DNA of 64,000 nt from Rhodospirillaceae bacterium (lineage in GTDB: Bacteria > Pseudomonadota > Alphaproteobacteria > Rhodospirillales > UBA2165), in the NCBI GenBank assembly GCA_947467145.1, contig CANIGJ010000009.1, positions 1 through 64,000 of the forward strand, given 5' to 3'. Each line of letters opens with the position of its first letter. Positions within the stretch are counted from its first letter, which is position 1. Positions 24,688 to 32,608 of the stretch are shown here, piece by piece. The notes under the pieces were generated by a model that was not told where the DNA came from, searched no databases, and saw only the letters and a program-made list of their open reading frames with translations. The translations under genes were made by a program, and so were the position numbers.

Positions 24688-25224
24688 ATGTCCAAAACCC
24701 CACAGGACAAAAAACGCGAGCAGCCCAAAAAGGGCGCACCGCGTTCGGAAAACAAATTCGTCACCATCATTGTGGTGACGGCATTCATCGCGACGGTCGT
24801 CTCGGCCTCGGCAGTGCTGTTGTTGCAGCGCTACTTCACGGCCGACCCCGCACCGGTCGCGCAAATCGCCCCGCCCCCGGCGGCGATGACGCCTGCCCAG
24901 CCGAAAGCCGGGCAAAAGTTCGTCTATATGGATTTTCCGAAGCTCACGGTGTTCTTAAAAAAGAACGGCAGCCGCCAGCCGGCGCTGGCCAATATCCGCG
25001 TCACCGCGGAATTCATCGACGCCGCCTCGGTGCCGGTGACCAAGACCGCACAGCCGCGCATCATCGACGCCATGCAATCCTACCTGCGCGGTTGCTCACG
25101 CGAGGAACTGGACGGCCGCGCCGGGACCGAGATGCTGCGCCAAGCCTTCCTCGACATCGTCAACGACGCGATCGAGCCGCACCAGGCGAACACAGTGCTG
25201 TTCAAGGAAATCGTGATCCAGTGA
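24688..25224 (+). CDS. FliL-like flagellar basal-body associated protein
   Basis: A 178-residue bitopic membrane protein: basic cytoplasmic start, one helix at about residues 24-46 (FVTIIVVTAFIATVVSASAV), a Pro/Ala linker, then a periplasmic FliL domain (YMDFPKLTVFL, RIIDAMQSYLRG, ending TVLFKEIVIQ). FliL proteins assist the stator around the flagellar motor. No flagellar genes adjoin, so it is an orphan copy or serves another stator-like complex. Upstream is a CRP-like palindrome. A repeat follows its stop. Confidence 0.82.
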   Translation: MSKTPQDKKREQPKKGAPRSENKFVTIIVVTAFIATVVSASAVLLLQRYFTADPAPVAQIAPPPAAMTPAQPKAGQKFVYMDFPKLTVFLKKNGSRQPALANIRVTAEFIDAASVPVTKTAQPRIIDAMQSYLRGCSREELDGRAGTEMLRQAFLDIVNDAIEPHQANTVLFKEIVIQ

Positions 25225-25236
25225 CAATGGCCACGT

Positions 25237-25304
25237 CCTCATCCTGAGCTTGTCGAAGGATGGGCCAGCGGCACCCCGCATGCTTCGACAGGCTCAGCAT
25301 GAGG
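25237..25304. repeat. TGAGCTTGTCGAAGG-family inverted repeat
   Basis: CCTCATCCTGAGCTTGTCGA ... and its inverse CTTCGACAGGCTCAGCATGA enclose a GGCCAGCGGCACC centre. It is the uninterrupted form of the composite repeat at 1758-1866. It lies between the convergent FliL-like gene and egtD. Confidence 0.85.
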
Positions 25305-25315
25305 GCTTAGTTAGG

Positions 25316-26311
25316 CTACGCTTCCAGAAAATGAATGCTGAACAGGCGCTCGGCGTCGGTCCAGCTTTTGCGCACACCGAAGCCCGCGCGCCGCGCCAGA
25401 TCGGCGAATTCAGCGATCTCGTATTTGTAAGAACATTCGGTGTGGATGGTCTCGCCATCGGCGAAGGCGAAATCCTGCCCGTCGAGACAGACCGTCTGCG
25501 CGCCCAGGCTGGCGAGATGCATTTCGATGCGCCCGAGCGCGACGTTATAGAACGCGCGATGCGCGAAGCGCTCGGGATCGACATCGCAACCCAACTCTGT
25601 CCGCATGCGATGCAGCAGATTGAGATTGAAGCCCGCCGTTTCGCCGGCCGCGTCGTTATAGGCTTCGTTCAACCGATCGACATTCTTCTTGAGATCGACG
25701 CCGATCAGCAACGCGCCACCTGCACCAACGACCGAGCGGACGTGACGCAGGAAACCTTCGGCTTCGGCCGGCGTCTGGTTGCCGATGGTCGAGCCCGGGA
25801 AAAAAGCCACACGGCGGCCGGAGCCGTCGCAGAAATCGTCGGGCAGCTCGAAGGCTTGCGAAAAATCGGCGCAGATCGCGGACACATTCAGGTTCGGATT
25901 CTCGATGGCGATTTCTTCGGCGCTCGCCAGTAGATGATCGCGCGAAATGTCGATGGCGACATAATCGGCGGGTGCGTCGAGCGCGGCCAAGAGCTTGCGG
26001 ATCTTTTCCGCCGAACCGCAGCCGAATTCGATGACCGATGCGGCCGGACCGGCAAGCGCCGCGATTTCCGCGCCGAGATCGTCGAGCATGCCGAGCTCCG
26101 TGCGCGTGACGTAATATTCCGGCGTCTCGCAGATGCGATAGAAGAAATCCGATCCGCGCTTGTCGTAGAAGAACTTCGGCGGGATCGCTTTGGGCGCAGC
26201 CGATAGTCCTGCAACGACGGCGCTCTGAAAATCCTCAACCCGCGGCTTGAGGTCGAGAACGCGCAGCGAGGCTGCGCCGTACATAGCTGGTTTGCGCGCG
26301 AACGAGATCAT
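25316..26311 (-). CDS. egtD: L-histidine N(alpha)-methyltransferase EgtD
   Basis: A 331-residue SAM-dependent enzyme that trimethylates histidine to hercynine, the first step of ergothioneine synthesis. IPPKFFYDKRGSDFFYRICE, the SAM-binding VIEFGCGSAEKIRKLL, YVAIDISRD, FFPGSTIGN and the C-terminal HTECSYKY are family marks. The start ATG overlaps the stop of egtB by four bases, so the two are coupled. Confidence 0.95.
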   Translation of the reverse strand: MISFARKPAMYGAASLRVLDLKPRVEDFQSAVVAGLSAAPKAIPPKFFYDKRGSDFFYRICETPEYYVTRTELGMLDDLGAEIAALAGPAASVIEFGCGSAEKIRKLLAALDAPADYVAIDISRDHLLASAEEIAIENPNLNVSAICADFSQAFELPDDFCDGSGRRVAFFPGSTIGNQTPAEAEGFLRHVRSVVGAGGALLIGVDLKKNVDRLNEAYNDAAGETAGFNLNLLHRMRTELGCDVDPERFAHRAFYNVALGRIEMHLASLGAQTVCLDGQDFAFADGETIHTECSYKYEIAEFADLARRAGFGVRKSWTDAERLFSIHFLEA

Positions 26312-27588
26312 ACATCCTCCGCGAGCCGCAGGCCCGAAAACTGCCAACGATGATGCGAATAGAAAAAATTACGATAGCTGGACCGGATATGACCCGCCGG
26401 CGTCGCGCACGAACCGCCGCGCAGCACGAGCTGGTTGACCATGAACTTGCCGTTATATTCGCCGACCACATCAGCATCGGCCTTGAAGCCCGGATACGGC
26501 GCGTAAGCACTCTGCGTCCATTCCCACACATCGCCAAACATCTGTTGCAGACCAGGTGTTTTGGGCGCCGCCTGCGGATGGAATGTGCCGCTGTCGGCGA
26601 AGTGGCCTGCGACCGGCACGCCGGCGGACGCTACTTCCCATTCGAATTCAGAGGGCAGACGCGCTCCGGCCCATTCGGCGTAAGCAGCAGCCTCGAAGAA
26701 ACTGATATGCGACGCGGGTGCCGCCGGATCGAGGGCGCGCAAGCCCGCGAGCGTGTATTCGCACCATACACCGTCGATCTCTTTCCAATAGATCGGCTGC
26801 GTCCAACCTTCGCGCTTCACCGTCGCCCAGCCGTCCGACAACCACAGCCGCGCATTGCGATAGCCGCCGTCCAGCACGAAGGCGAGGAACTCCGCATTGG
26901 TCACCGGGCGCGACGCGAGACGATAGGGACGCAAGAAAACTTGATGCACCGGGCCTTCATTATCGAAGGCAAAGCCGTTGCCGCGCCAGCCGATCTCGCA
27001 CAGCCCGCCGGCAAAATCGATCCAGTTGAAATCTACGGCGGCGCCGGCAGCCATCGCTGCGCGTTCATAGACCACCGGATGCAGCGGATTGAGCGACATC
27101 GCATGCTTGAGATCGGTGAGCAGCAGTTCCTGATGCTGCTGTTCGTGATTGAGGCCAAGTTCGATCAAAGGACGCAGCGCGCGCAAGGTCGCGTCATTAC
27201 ATCCGCCAAGCAGGTCCTGCATCGCGGCATCGACATGGGCGCGATAGGCGCGGATCTCGTCCACCCGGGGACGCGACAGCACGCCACGATCCGGGCGCGA
27301 GAATTGCGCGCCGATGCCGTTATAATAGGAATTAAACAGGTATTCGTAGGCCGCGTCGAAGACGCGATAGCTGGCGTTCTGCGCCTTGAGGATGAAGGTC
27401 TCGAAGAACCACGAGGTATGCGCGAGATGCCATTTCGTCGGGCTCGCATCCGCCATCGATTGGACGATCATATCTTCGGGGGACAGCGGGCGGGTCAAGG
27501 TTTCGGAAAAGGCGCGCACGCGCGCGTAATCCGCCAGCAACGTCGGGCGCAGGCCGGCATGGGCCGAAAAATCCGTAGCTGCGTCCAT
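26308..27588 (-). CDS. egtB: Ergothioneine biosynthesis sulfoxide synthase EgtB
   Basis: A 426-residue non-haem iron enzyme joining hercynine to a thiol (gamma-glutamylcysteine or cysteine) with O2. The N-terminal DinB-like part carries one iron His in KWHLAHTSWFFETF and the other two in LNHEQQHQELL. The C-terminal formylglycine-generating-enzyme-like domain contains SEFEWEVAS and NQLVLRGGSCATPAGHIRSSYRNFF. The start at 27588 (MDAATDF) fits the family. egtC and egtE are not in the window. Confidence 0.95.
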   Translation of the reverse strand: MDAATDFSAHAGLRPTLLADYARVRAFSETLTRPLSPEDMIVQSMADASPTKWHLAHTSWFFETFILKAQNASYRVFDAAYEYLFNSYYNGIGAQFSRPDRGVLSRPRVDEIRAYRAHVDAAMQDLLGGCNDATLRALRPLIELGLNHEQQHQELLLTDLKHAMSLNPLHPVVYERAAMAAGAAVDFNWIDFAGGLCEIGWRGNGFAFDNEGPVHQVFLRPYRLASRPVTNAEFLAFVLDGGYRNARLWLSDGWATVKREGWTQPIYWKEIDGVWCEYTLAGLRALDPAAPASHISFFEAAAYAEWAGARLPSEFEWEVASAGVPVAGHFADSGTFHPQAAPKTPGLQQMFGDVWEWTQSAYAPYPGFKADADVVGEYNGKFMVNQLVLRGGSCATPAGHIRSSYRNFFYSHHRWQFSGLRLAEDV

Positions 27589-27684
27589 GTGAGTCGTCTC
27601 CGGGTTGCGATCTTTTCCGGGTCGCGTTATCCACAGGGTCTTACCGGGTTCCCCCCCTGTCAACCCCGAGACAACCATCCGCAC

Positions 27685-28482
27685 ATGGGCAAAGTTCCGG
27701 CGAATAGCGGTTTTGAATCAGCAGAGGACGCCGTCGAGATCGGCAATCCGCACGCGCAAACACCCCTGCTGATTATTTGCGATCACGCATCTAACCGCGT
27801 ACCCGATAGCCTAAATAATCTCGGTATTGGTGCGGACGAACTGGCCAGCCATATCGGTTGGGACATCGGCGCCGCTGCGGTGACACGCCGTCTGGCTGGC
27901 GCACTCGACGCCACGGCAATCCTGGCGCGCACCTCGCGTCTGGTCATCGATCCCAATCGCGATCCCGCCGATCCGACCTCAATCCCCGAGATCAGCGACC
28001 GCGTCCGTATCCCAGCCAATTGCGATCTAAATACCGACGAACGCGCACGGCGGCGAGATGCCTATTTCCTGCCCTATCACGATGCCATCGAACGCGAGAT
28101 TGAACGCTTGCGCGCGCATCGCACGGCGCCGGCAATCTTTTCGGTGCATAGCTTTACGCCCGAGATGCCCGGCGAGGAACGCCCGTGGCATATCGGCGTG
28201 TTGTGGAATAAGGATCCGCGCATGGCCGATCTGATGATTCAATCGTTGCGCGCGCACGCCGATGGCTTGGTCGTCGGCGACAACCAGCCCTATTCGGGTC
28301 AACTCGTCGCCTATTCGCTCAACCGCCATGGCGGCGGCAATGGCCTGCCCCATTGCGCCATCGAAATCCGCCAGGATCTGGTGGCCGACGAAGCCGCTGC
28401 GGATCGCTGGGCAGCCATCGTCGAACCGGCTCTGCGCGCCATTCTGGCAAGCCCCGGATTGCATCGCGTGCGGCACTACTGA
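27685..28482 (+). CDS. N-formylglutamate amidohydrolase family protein
   Basis: A 265-residue zinc hydrolase-like protein. LLIICDHASNRVP near the start, IFSVHSFTPEMPG in the middle and the YSLNRHGGGNGLPHCAIEIR end are typical. It would cleave formylglutamate to formate and glutamate in histidine degradation, or act on related N-acyl amino acids. It is divergent from egtB, with 96 bases between the two starts. A second family member lies at 59220. The ATG has no strong ribosome site. Confidence 0.88.
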   Translation: MGKVPANSGFESAEDAVEIGNPHAQTPLLIICDHASNRVPDSLNNLGIGADELASHIGWDIGAAAVTRRLAGALDATAILARTSRLVIDPNRDPADPTSIPEISDRVRIPANCDLNTDERARRRDAYFLPYHDAIEREIERLRAHRTAPAIFSVHSFTPEMPGEERPWHIGVLWNKDPRMADLMIQSLRAHADGLVVGDNQPYSGQLVAYSLNRHGGGNGLPHCAIEIRQDLVADEAAADRWAAIVEPALRAILASPGLHRVRHY

Positions 28483-28560
28483 GCCTTGCACGGGAGCGCT
28501 TGAAGCCCCGCCACGCGGTCGTTATGGTCCGCCTCCACTTGGATCGCGGAAGGGTAAAAG

Positions 28561-28803
28561 ATGGCGGACGTTGGCGGCATTGCTGGAGATCGGCTCAAAT
28601 CGTTCATCGAACGGATCGAGCGTCTCGAGGAAGAAAAAGCGGCGCTCGCAAGCGACGTACGCGATGTCTATGCCGAAGCCAAAAGCTCGGGTTTCGACGT
28701 CAAAATCCTGCGTCAGGTCATTCGTCTGCGCAAATTGGACGAGCCCGACCGCAACGAGCAGGAAGAATTGATCGACCTTTATATGCGCGCGATTGGTATG
28801 TAA
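28561..28803 (+). CDS. gapR: GapR-type nucleoid protein (DUF2312)
   Basis: An 80-residue DUF2312 protein. In Caulobacter GapR tetramers clamp overtwisted AT-rich DNA ahead of forks and polymerases. The first coiled helix (LKSFIERIERLEEEKAALAS) and the conserved VYAEAKSSGFDVKILRQVIR with LRKLD end are clear. GGAAGGG precedes the ATG. A strong terminator follows. Essential or near-essential in alphaproteobacteria, which supports the taxonomic placement. Confidence 0.95.
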   Translation: MADVGGIAGDRLKSFIERIERLEEEKAALASDVRDVYAEAKSSGFDVKILRQVIRLRKLDEPDRNEQEELIDLYMRAIGM

Positions 28804-28825
28804 TTCAGGTCGTCGTTGAAATGAG

Positions 28826-28857
28826 AAAGGGCCGAGACACTGTCTCGGCCCTTTTCG
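28826..28857 (+). terminator. Rho-independent terminator after gapR
   Basis: AAAGGGCCGAG, a seven-base loop, and CTCGGCCCTTTT form a GC-rich hairpin followed by a short T run. It also serves as a barrier to the convergent DUF2852 gene. Confidence 0.9.
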
Positions 28858-28875
28858 TTTATATGCGCCTGCTCG

Positions 28876-29316
28876 TTACGCCGAAGCGGACGACTGATCC
28901 GGCGGCGGCGTGCGGCGATCGGTCATGAACTGATCGAATTCCGCCTTATCCTTGGCATGACGCAGACGTTCGAGGAAATCCTTGAACTCGCGCTGCTCGT
29001 CTTCAAGCCGCTGCAAAGTCTCGTTGCGATATTCGTCGAACGCGCTGTTGCCGCTCGTCGACACGTGATGCTCGCCGTGCCACCGCGCGCGCCACTGTTC
29101 TTTCCAGGCCCGCTTCATATCGCGATAGGCCTGACGTTCCTCGTCACGTTCGGCCCGGTACCAGCGGCCACGACCCTGCCAACATCCCATACGCCTGCTC
29201 CAGATCATGTAGCCCAGGATCGCCAAACCTATGGGCCAGAAAACGACAAAGCCTAGGATCATCAGGGCGATCCAAGCCGGTTTACCAAAATCATCCACCC
29301 GTGATGCGAGATGCAT
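28876..29316 (-). CDS. DUF2852 domain protein
   Basis: A 146-residue protein of unknown function limited mostly to alphaproteobacteria. One hydrophobic helix (ALMILGFVVFWPIGLAILGY) is followed by the WSRRMGCW stretch and a long charged coiled segment (RNETLQRLEDEQREFKDFLE). Probably an inner-membrane protein with a cytoplasmic coiled coil. A 25-bp palindrome stands 12 bases upstream of its ATG, so it is almost certainly repressed by a dimeric regulator, most likely the neighbouring TetR protein. Confidence 0.88.
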   Translation of the reverse strand: MHLASRVDDFGKPAWIALMILGFVVFWPIGLAILGYMIWSRRMGCWQGRGRWYRAERDEERQAYRDMKRAWKEQWRARWHGEHHVSTSGNSAFDEYRNETLQRLEDEQREFKDFLERLRHAKDKAEFDQFMTDRRTPPPDQSSASA

Positions 29317-29328
29317 CTGCGATGCCTC

Positions 29329-29353
29329 ATGTAAATGTAACTTACATTTACAT
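29329..29353. promoter_or_regulatory. 25-bp perfect palindrome, TetR-type operator
   Basis: ATGTAAATGTAA-C-TTACATTTACAT is fully symmetrical about one base. It lies just upstream of the DUF2852 gene and beyond the stop of the TetR gene. The TGTAA half-site recurs at 30051-30067 at the TetR start. Confidence 0.8.
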
Positions 29354-29406
29354 TTTTAGGTCTGAGCCGATCTGGAGTCAATAGGTCGCCCGAACCAGAA
29401 GAAAAA

Positions 29407-30051
29407 TTATTTTGGCGCGCCGATCCCCAGGCCCTGCAGATACAGCAAGATCCCGGCTTCCAGCAGTTCTTCCGGCGACATCGGCAGCTTGCGCCGCGCC
29501 TGATCGGCGCGCGCAAACAAGGACGCGATGCCGTGCGACATCGACCAGACGTGCAGCGCCACCATCAAAGCAGGCGGGCGCTGCCCCACCGGCAAGATGG
29601 CGCAGACCACCTCGGCCGCATCGCGCAGCACGTTGAAGGCCTGATCGGCGGCGCGGTGCAATTCGGGCGTGGCGTCGAGCGGCATGCCGGCTTCGAACAT
29701 AGCCGAATAATAGGCGGGCTCGGTGCGGGCAAAGTTCAGATAGGCGCGGCCCAGCGCCTCGAACGCGCGCTGCGGATCGGGGGCACCGCCATTCCAGGCG
29801 CGCTGCAAGGCAGCCTCGAACAAGGTGAAGCCGCGTGTCGCCACATCGGCCATCAGATCGTCGCGGTCGCGGAAATGGCGATAGGGTGCCGCCGGGCTAA
29901 CACCGATGGCGCGCGCCGCCTCGGCCACGGTGAAGCCGGCCGGGCCTTTCTGCGCGATCAGCTCAAGCGCGCCCTGAATCAGGGCTTCGCGCAGATTGCC
30001 GTGGTGGTAGGAGCGACGCTTATCGTCGTCATCGTGGCGATGCCAGCTCAT
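29407..30051 (-). CDS. TetR/AcrR-family transcriptional regulator
   Basis: A 214-residue repressor-type protein. HGNLREALIQGALELIAQKG leads into the helix-turn-helix FTVAEAARAIGVSPAAPYRHFRDRDDLM (about residues 40-67), then a TetR_C ligand/dimer domain. The N-terminus is His/Asp-rich. The ATG overlaps an imperfect palindrome (TGTTAGA-TAG-TCTTACA) and no ribosome site is visible, so it is autoregulated and perhaps leaderless. It likely also controls DUF2852 through the larger palindrome. Confidence 0.9.
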   Translation of the reverse strand: MSWHRHDDDDKRRSYHHGNLREALIQGALELIAQKGPAGFTVAEAARAIGVSPAAPYRHFRDRDDLMADVATRGFTLFEAALQRAWNGGAPDPQRAFEALGRAYLNFARTEPAYYSAMFEAGMPLDATPELHRAADQAFNVLRDAAEVVCAILPVGQRPPALMVALHVWSMSHGIASLFARADQARRKLPMSPEELLEAGILLYLQGLGIGAPK

Positions 30052-30067
30052 GTTAGATAGTCTTACA
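30051..30067. promoter_or_regulatory. Autoregulatory TetR operator
   Basis: TGTTAGA-TAG-TCTTACA has one mismatch between seven-base arms and touches the TetR start codon. Its TCTTACA/TGTAAGA half resembles the arms of the 29329 palindrome. Confidence 0.6.
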
Positions 30068-30101
30068 TCAAAGCCAGCCTGATCGCACGCCCTCTATAGC
30101 C

Positions 30102-30803
30102 CTAGAATTTCTCGATCCAGGGCCGCACCTCGATCTCCCACGACCAGGCGCTGCGGTGCTGGGTGTGGAGATGATAATAGGTATCGGCGATGGCATCGGG
30201 ATCGAGCCAGCCGTCCGGACCGCGCTCGTTACCCAACCGGCCTTCGCGATCGGCGTTCATGATCCCGCCATCGACCACGACATGCACGACATGGATGTTC
30301 TGCGGCTGAAGTTCGCGCGCCATGCTTTGGGCCAGGCCGCGCAGGCCGAACTTGCCCATGGCGAAGGCGGCCGACTGCGGAAAGCCTTTGACCCCCGCCG
30401 AGGCGCCGGTGAAGAAAATCGTGCCTTGGCCCGCCGGAATCATCAGCTTGGCCGCCGCCCGGCCGACCAGGAAACCGCCGAAGGCCGTCGTCAGGATGGC
30501 CGCCTTAAACTCTTCGGGGTCCACATCCTGGATCGGCCCGCGCGCCCGGCGCGACGCGTTGAAAATGGCCACTTCGGGCGTACCGAGATCGGCCGCCACG
30601 TCGGCGAACAGCTTATCCACATCCGTCGCCACCGAGACATCGCACCGGTAGGTCTCGGCCCCGGTTTTGGCCGCCAAATTAGCCAATTTCTCGGTATCGC
30701 GGGCCGCCAGGGCGATCCGATAGCCTTCTTCGGCGAAACGGCGGGCCAACGCAGCACTCAGGCCCGATCCGGCCCCGACGATCACCGCTACCCTGTCGGC
30801 CAT
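30102..30803 (-). CDS. Short-chain dehydrogenase/reductase family protein
   Basis: A 233-residue SDR. The cofactor motif is GAGSGLSAA (residues 10-18), then RCDVSV, FNASRR (Asn82) and Ser135 in FTGASAGVKG. The catalytic Tyr of Y-x3-K is Phe147 (FAMGK), so ordinary SDR chemistry is doubtful, though Lys151 is kept. A CAGGAGG ribosome site precedes the ATG. It may be a sensor-like or altered-specificity member. It follows the TetR gene on the same strand, but 50 bases and an operator separate them. Confidence 0.85.
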   Translation of the reverse strand: MADRVAVIVGAGSGLSAALARRFAEEGYRIALAARDTEKLANLAAKTGAETYRCDVSVATDVDKLFADVAADLGTPEVAIFNASRRARGPIQDVDPEEFKAAILTTAFGGFLVGRAAAKLMIPAGQGTIFFTGASAGVKGFPQSAAFAMGKFGLRGLAQSMARELQPQNIHVVHVVVDGGIMNADREGRLGNERGPDGWLDPDAIADTYYHLHTQHRSAWSWEIEVRPWIEKF

Positions 30804-30907
30804 TTAAACCTCCTGTATTTCTATGCTATGCTCATATTCTCGGCCCGTTTACGCAATGGTAAGCCCGCCGTGCGATAGAATATCGCGAATTTTGAGAGTG
30901 CAGTGAA

Positions 30908-32029
30908 ATGGTCTCCGGCGCCGGCATTGGCGATGTAGTCAGCACCTACCTAGTGCAGAATCAGACCAAATCGATGGATTCGATTGCGCTGATCAGTCGG
31001 CAGCTCGTCGCGCGGATGAAATCCGAGCGCAAGGAAGTCGCCGTCGATTTCACGCGCCCCGATCTGGCGCGCGCCAATAGCGAAAAGGCGCGCCTGATCG
31101 AATACAAGACCAAGGTCGCCGACGAACTGAGCCTGATGACCAAGGCCAAGGGCGCGGTCGAATGGGCGACGGCGAAGCTCAACACCATGACCGCCAAGGC
31201 GCAGGCCATCCTAGGATCGACAGATCCGGACGAGCGCGCGGCGTTCGCCAAGGAATTCAACGAGGCTCTGCAATTCATCAACGACAAGGTCGATGGTGCG
31301 GGCCAGAAGATCGGCTATCAGAACGTCAATCTGGTGGGCGACGTGGACCAGAGCACCTTCAAGCCGGATAACCTTTATATCCATACCGGCGACAAGGGCG
31401 GCCGCACGATGGTCGAGGGCGCCTATATGGGCTCGCACTACAACATCGTGGATGAGGACGGCTACGTCTGGACCTATGCGGCGAAGGAACAGGCCTTCGT
31501 CCAGCGCGAGAATACGCCGAGCGCGACCGCGACCGGCAACAAGATCGCCTTCAACGGTCTGCTCGTGAACAGCTTCGATCCCGATACGAACGAAGTGACG
31601 CTCGGCGGAACGGGCGGCGGGTTGACCGGCACGGTTCAGCGCGGCGGCATTGGTGTGCTCGACAGCAAATTCTATGGCGACTTTGCGACCGATGCGGACG
31701 TGCAAAACGCCATCGACGATATGTTGGCGGGTATGGACTACGTCAAACAAAAAGGCGCCATGATCAAGACCGACGCCACGATCATGCTGAACGCCAACAA
31801 GTCGATCCAGGCGCGCGTGTCGAACCTGAACAAAGATATCGACCAGATCACGCGCGAGGAACTCGACGATGCGACCGCCAAGGGCAAGGCGGCGAATCTC
31901 AAATTGCAGCTGGCGATCAACAACATCAATTTGGTCACCCAGCATAACAACGCGCTGGTGCAGAACCTGCTCGACATGACCGCCGGCCCAGCGGCACCAC
32001 CGGGCGTGTTCGCCCAGCTGGGCTACTAA
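30908..32029 (+). CDS. Flagellin-like protein of unknown function
   Basis: A 373-residue protein without a certain family. Long helical segments at about residues 15-125 and 270-360 flank a beta-rich, Gly/Thr-rich centre (GGTGGGLTGTVQRGGIG). The helical end NLKLQLAINNINLVTQHNNA followed by LVQNLLDM is like the C-terminal D0/D1 part of flagellins and hook-associated proteins. There is no signal peptide. No flagellar genes adjoin it; a TPR and glycolate genes face it from the other strand. Flagellin likeness is inferred from layout, not homology search. Confidence 0.65.
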   Translation: MVSGAGIGDVVSTYLVQNQTKSMDSIALISRQLVARMKSERKEVAVDFTRPDLARANSEKARLIEYKTKVADELSLMTKAKGAVEWATAKLNTMTAKAQAILGSTDPDERAAFAKEFNEALQFINDKVDGAGQKIGYQNVNLVGDVDQSTFKPDNLYIHTGDKGGRTMVEGAYMGSHYNIVDEDGYVWTYAAKEQAFVQRENTPSATATGNKIAFNGLLVNSFDPDTNEVTLGGTGGGLTGTVQRGGIGVLDSKFYGDFATDADVQNAIDDMLAGMDYVKQKGAMIKTDATIMLNANKSIQARVSNLNKDIDQITREELDDATAKGKAANLKLQLAINNINLVTQHNNALVQNLLDMTAGPAAPPGVFAQLGY

Positions 32030-32044
32030 ACGCCGCCGACTGAT

Positions 32045-32608
32045 CTAAATCGGCGTTTCGCGCTCCTTCAACTCGTTCTTCAAATTCTTGATGTTCTCGC
32101 GCGCCCCGCGCAGATACGGGTGATGCGCCATGGCCATCTCAAACGAGGTGATCGCAGCCGGGAAACGCCCGAGCGCGATATTGACCAAGCCGAGCCCCGA
32201 CAAGGCGCCGAAGTGGCGCGGCTCGAGTTTCAGGGTCTCAGCGATATCGCGCGCCGAGGCATCGTAATCTTGCAGCGCATAATAGACCGTAGCGCGCTTG
32301 TTCCAGGCTTCGGCGAATTTCGGCTCCATCTCGACAAGACGTGAAAAGGTAATCAGCGCCTCACGCAACTGGCCGTCATTCATCTGGCGGATGCCGGCGA
32401 ACATATAACGCTGCGCACGTTCATCCGGATGCGCCAGCCACAAGGTCCAGATCGCATCTTCGGTTGCGGCAGCTTCGGTCGGGTTCGACGTTTCCGCGAG
32501 GCGCTTGAAAAGATCGTCGAGGCGCGCATCCATTTGATCTGCCTTCACCTGAAAAGGAAGCATCGCACACAGCGCCAGGGCGAACAGCGCAATGCCGAGA
32601 CGACGCAT
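32045..32608 (-). CDS. TPR-repeat periplasmic protein
   Basis: A 187-residue protein with an N-terminal signal (MRRLGIALFALALCAMLPFQ, cleavage near VKADQ), then three tetratricopeptide units: QLREALITFSRLVEMEPKFA, YDASARDIAETLKLEPRHFG, and FPAAITSFEMAMAHHPYLRG. TPRs bind partner proteins; the partner is not known. Its ATG shares one base with the glcF stop (TGATG), so it is translated after the glycolate oxidase genes. Confidence 0.85.
   Translation of the reverse strand: MRRLGIALFALALCAMLPFQVKADQMDARLDDLFKRLAETSNPTEAAATEDAIWTLWLAHPDERAQRYMFAGIRQMNDGQLREALITFSRLVEMEPKFAEAWNKRATVYYALQDYDASARDIAETLKLEPRHFGALSGLGLVNIALGRFPAAITSFEMAMAHHPYLRGARENIKNLKNELKERETPI

Noticed and set aside
24688-25224. 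Part of a flagellar operon
   Set aside because: No other basal-body, hook or motor genes adjoin it on either side.
26350-27684. Plus-strand extension of the N-formylglutamate amidohydrolase frame
   Set aside because: It runs antisense through egtB and the extra sequence has no domain; ATG 27685 gives the normal length.
30848-30881. Sigma-28 or sigma-70 promoter before the flagellin-like gene
   Set aside because: TTTACG and TAGAAT are 22 bases apart and no TAAA-N15-GCCGATAA is present.
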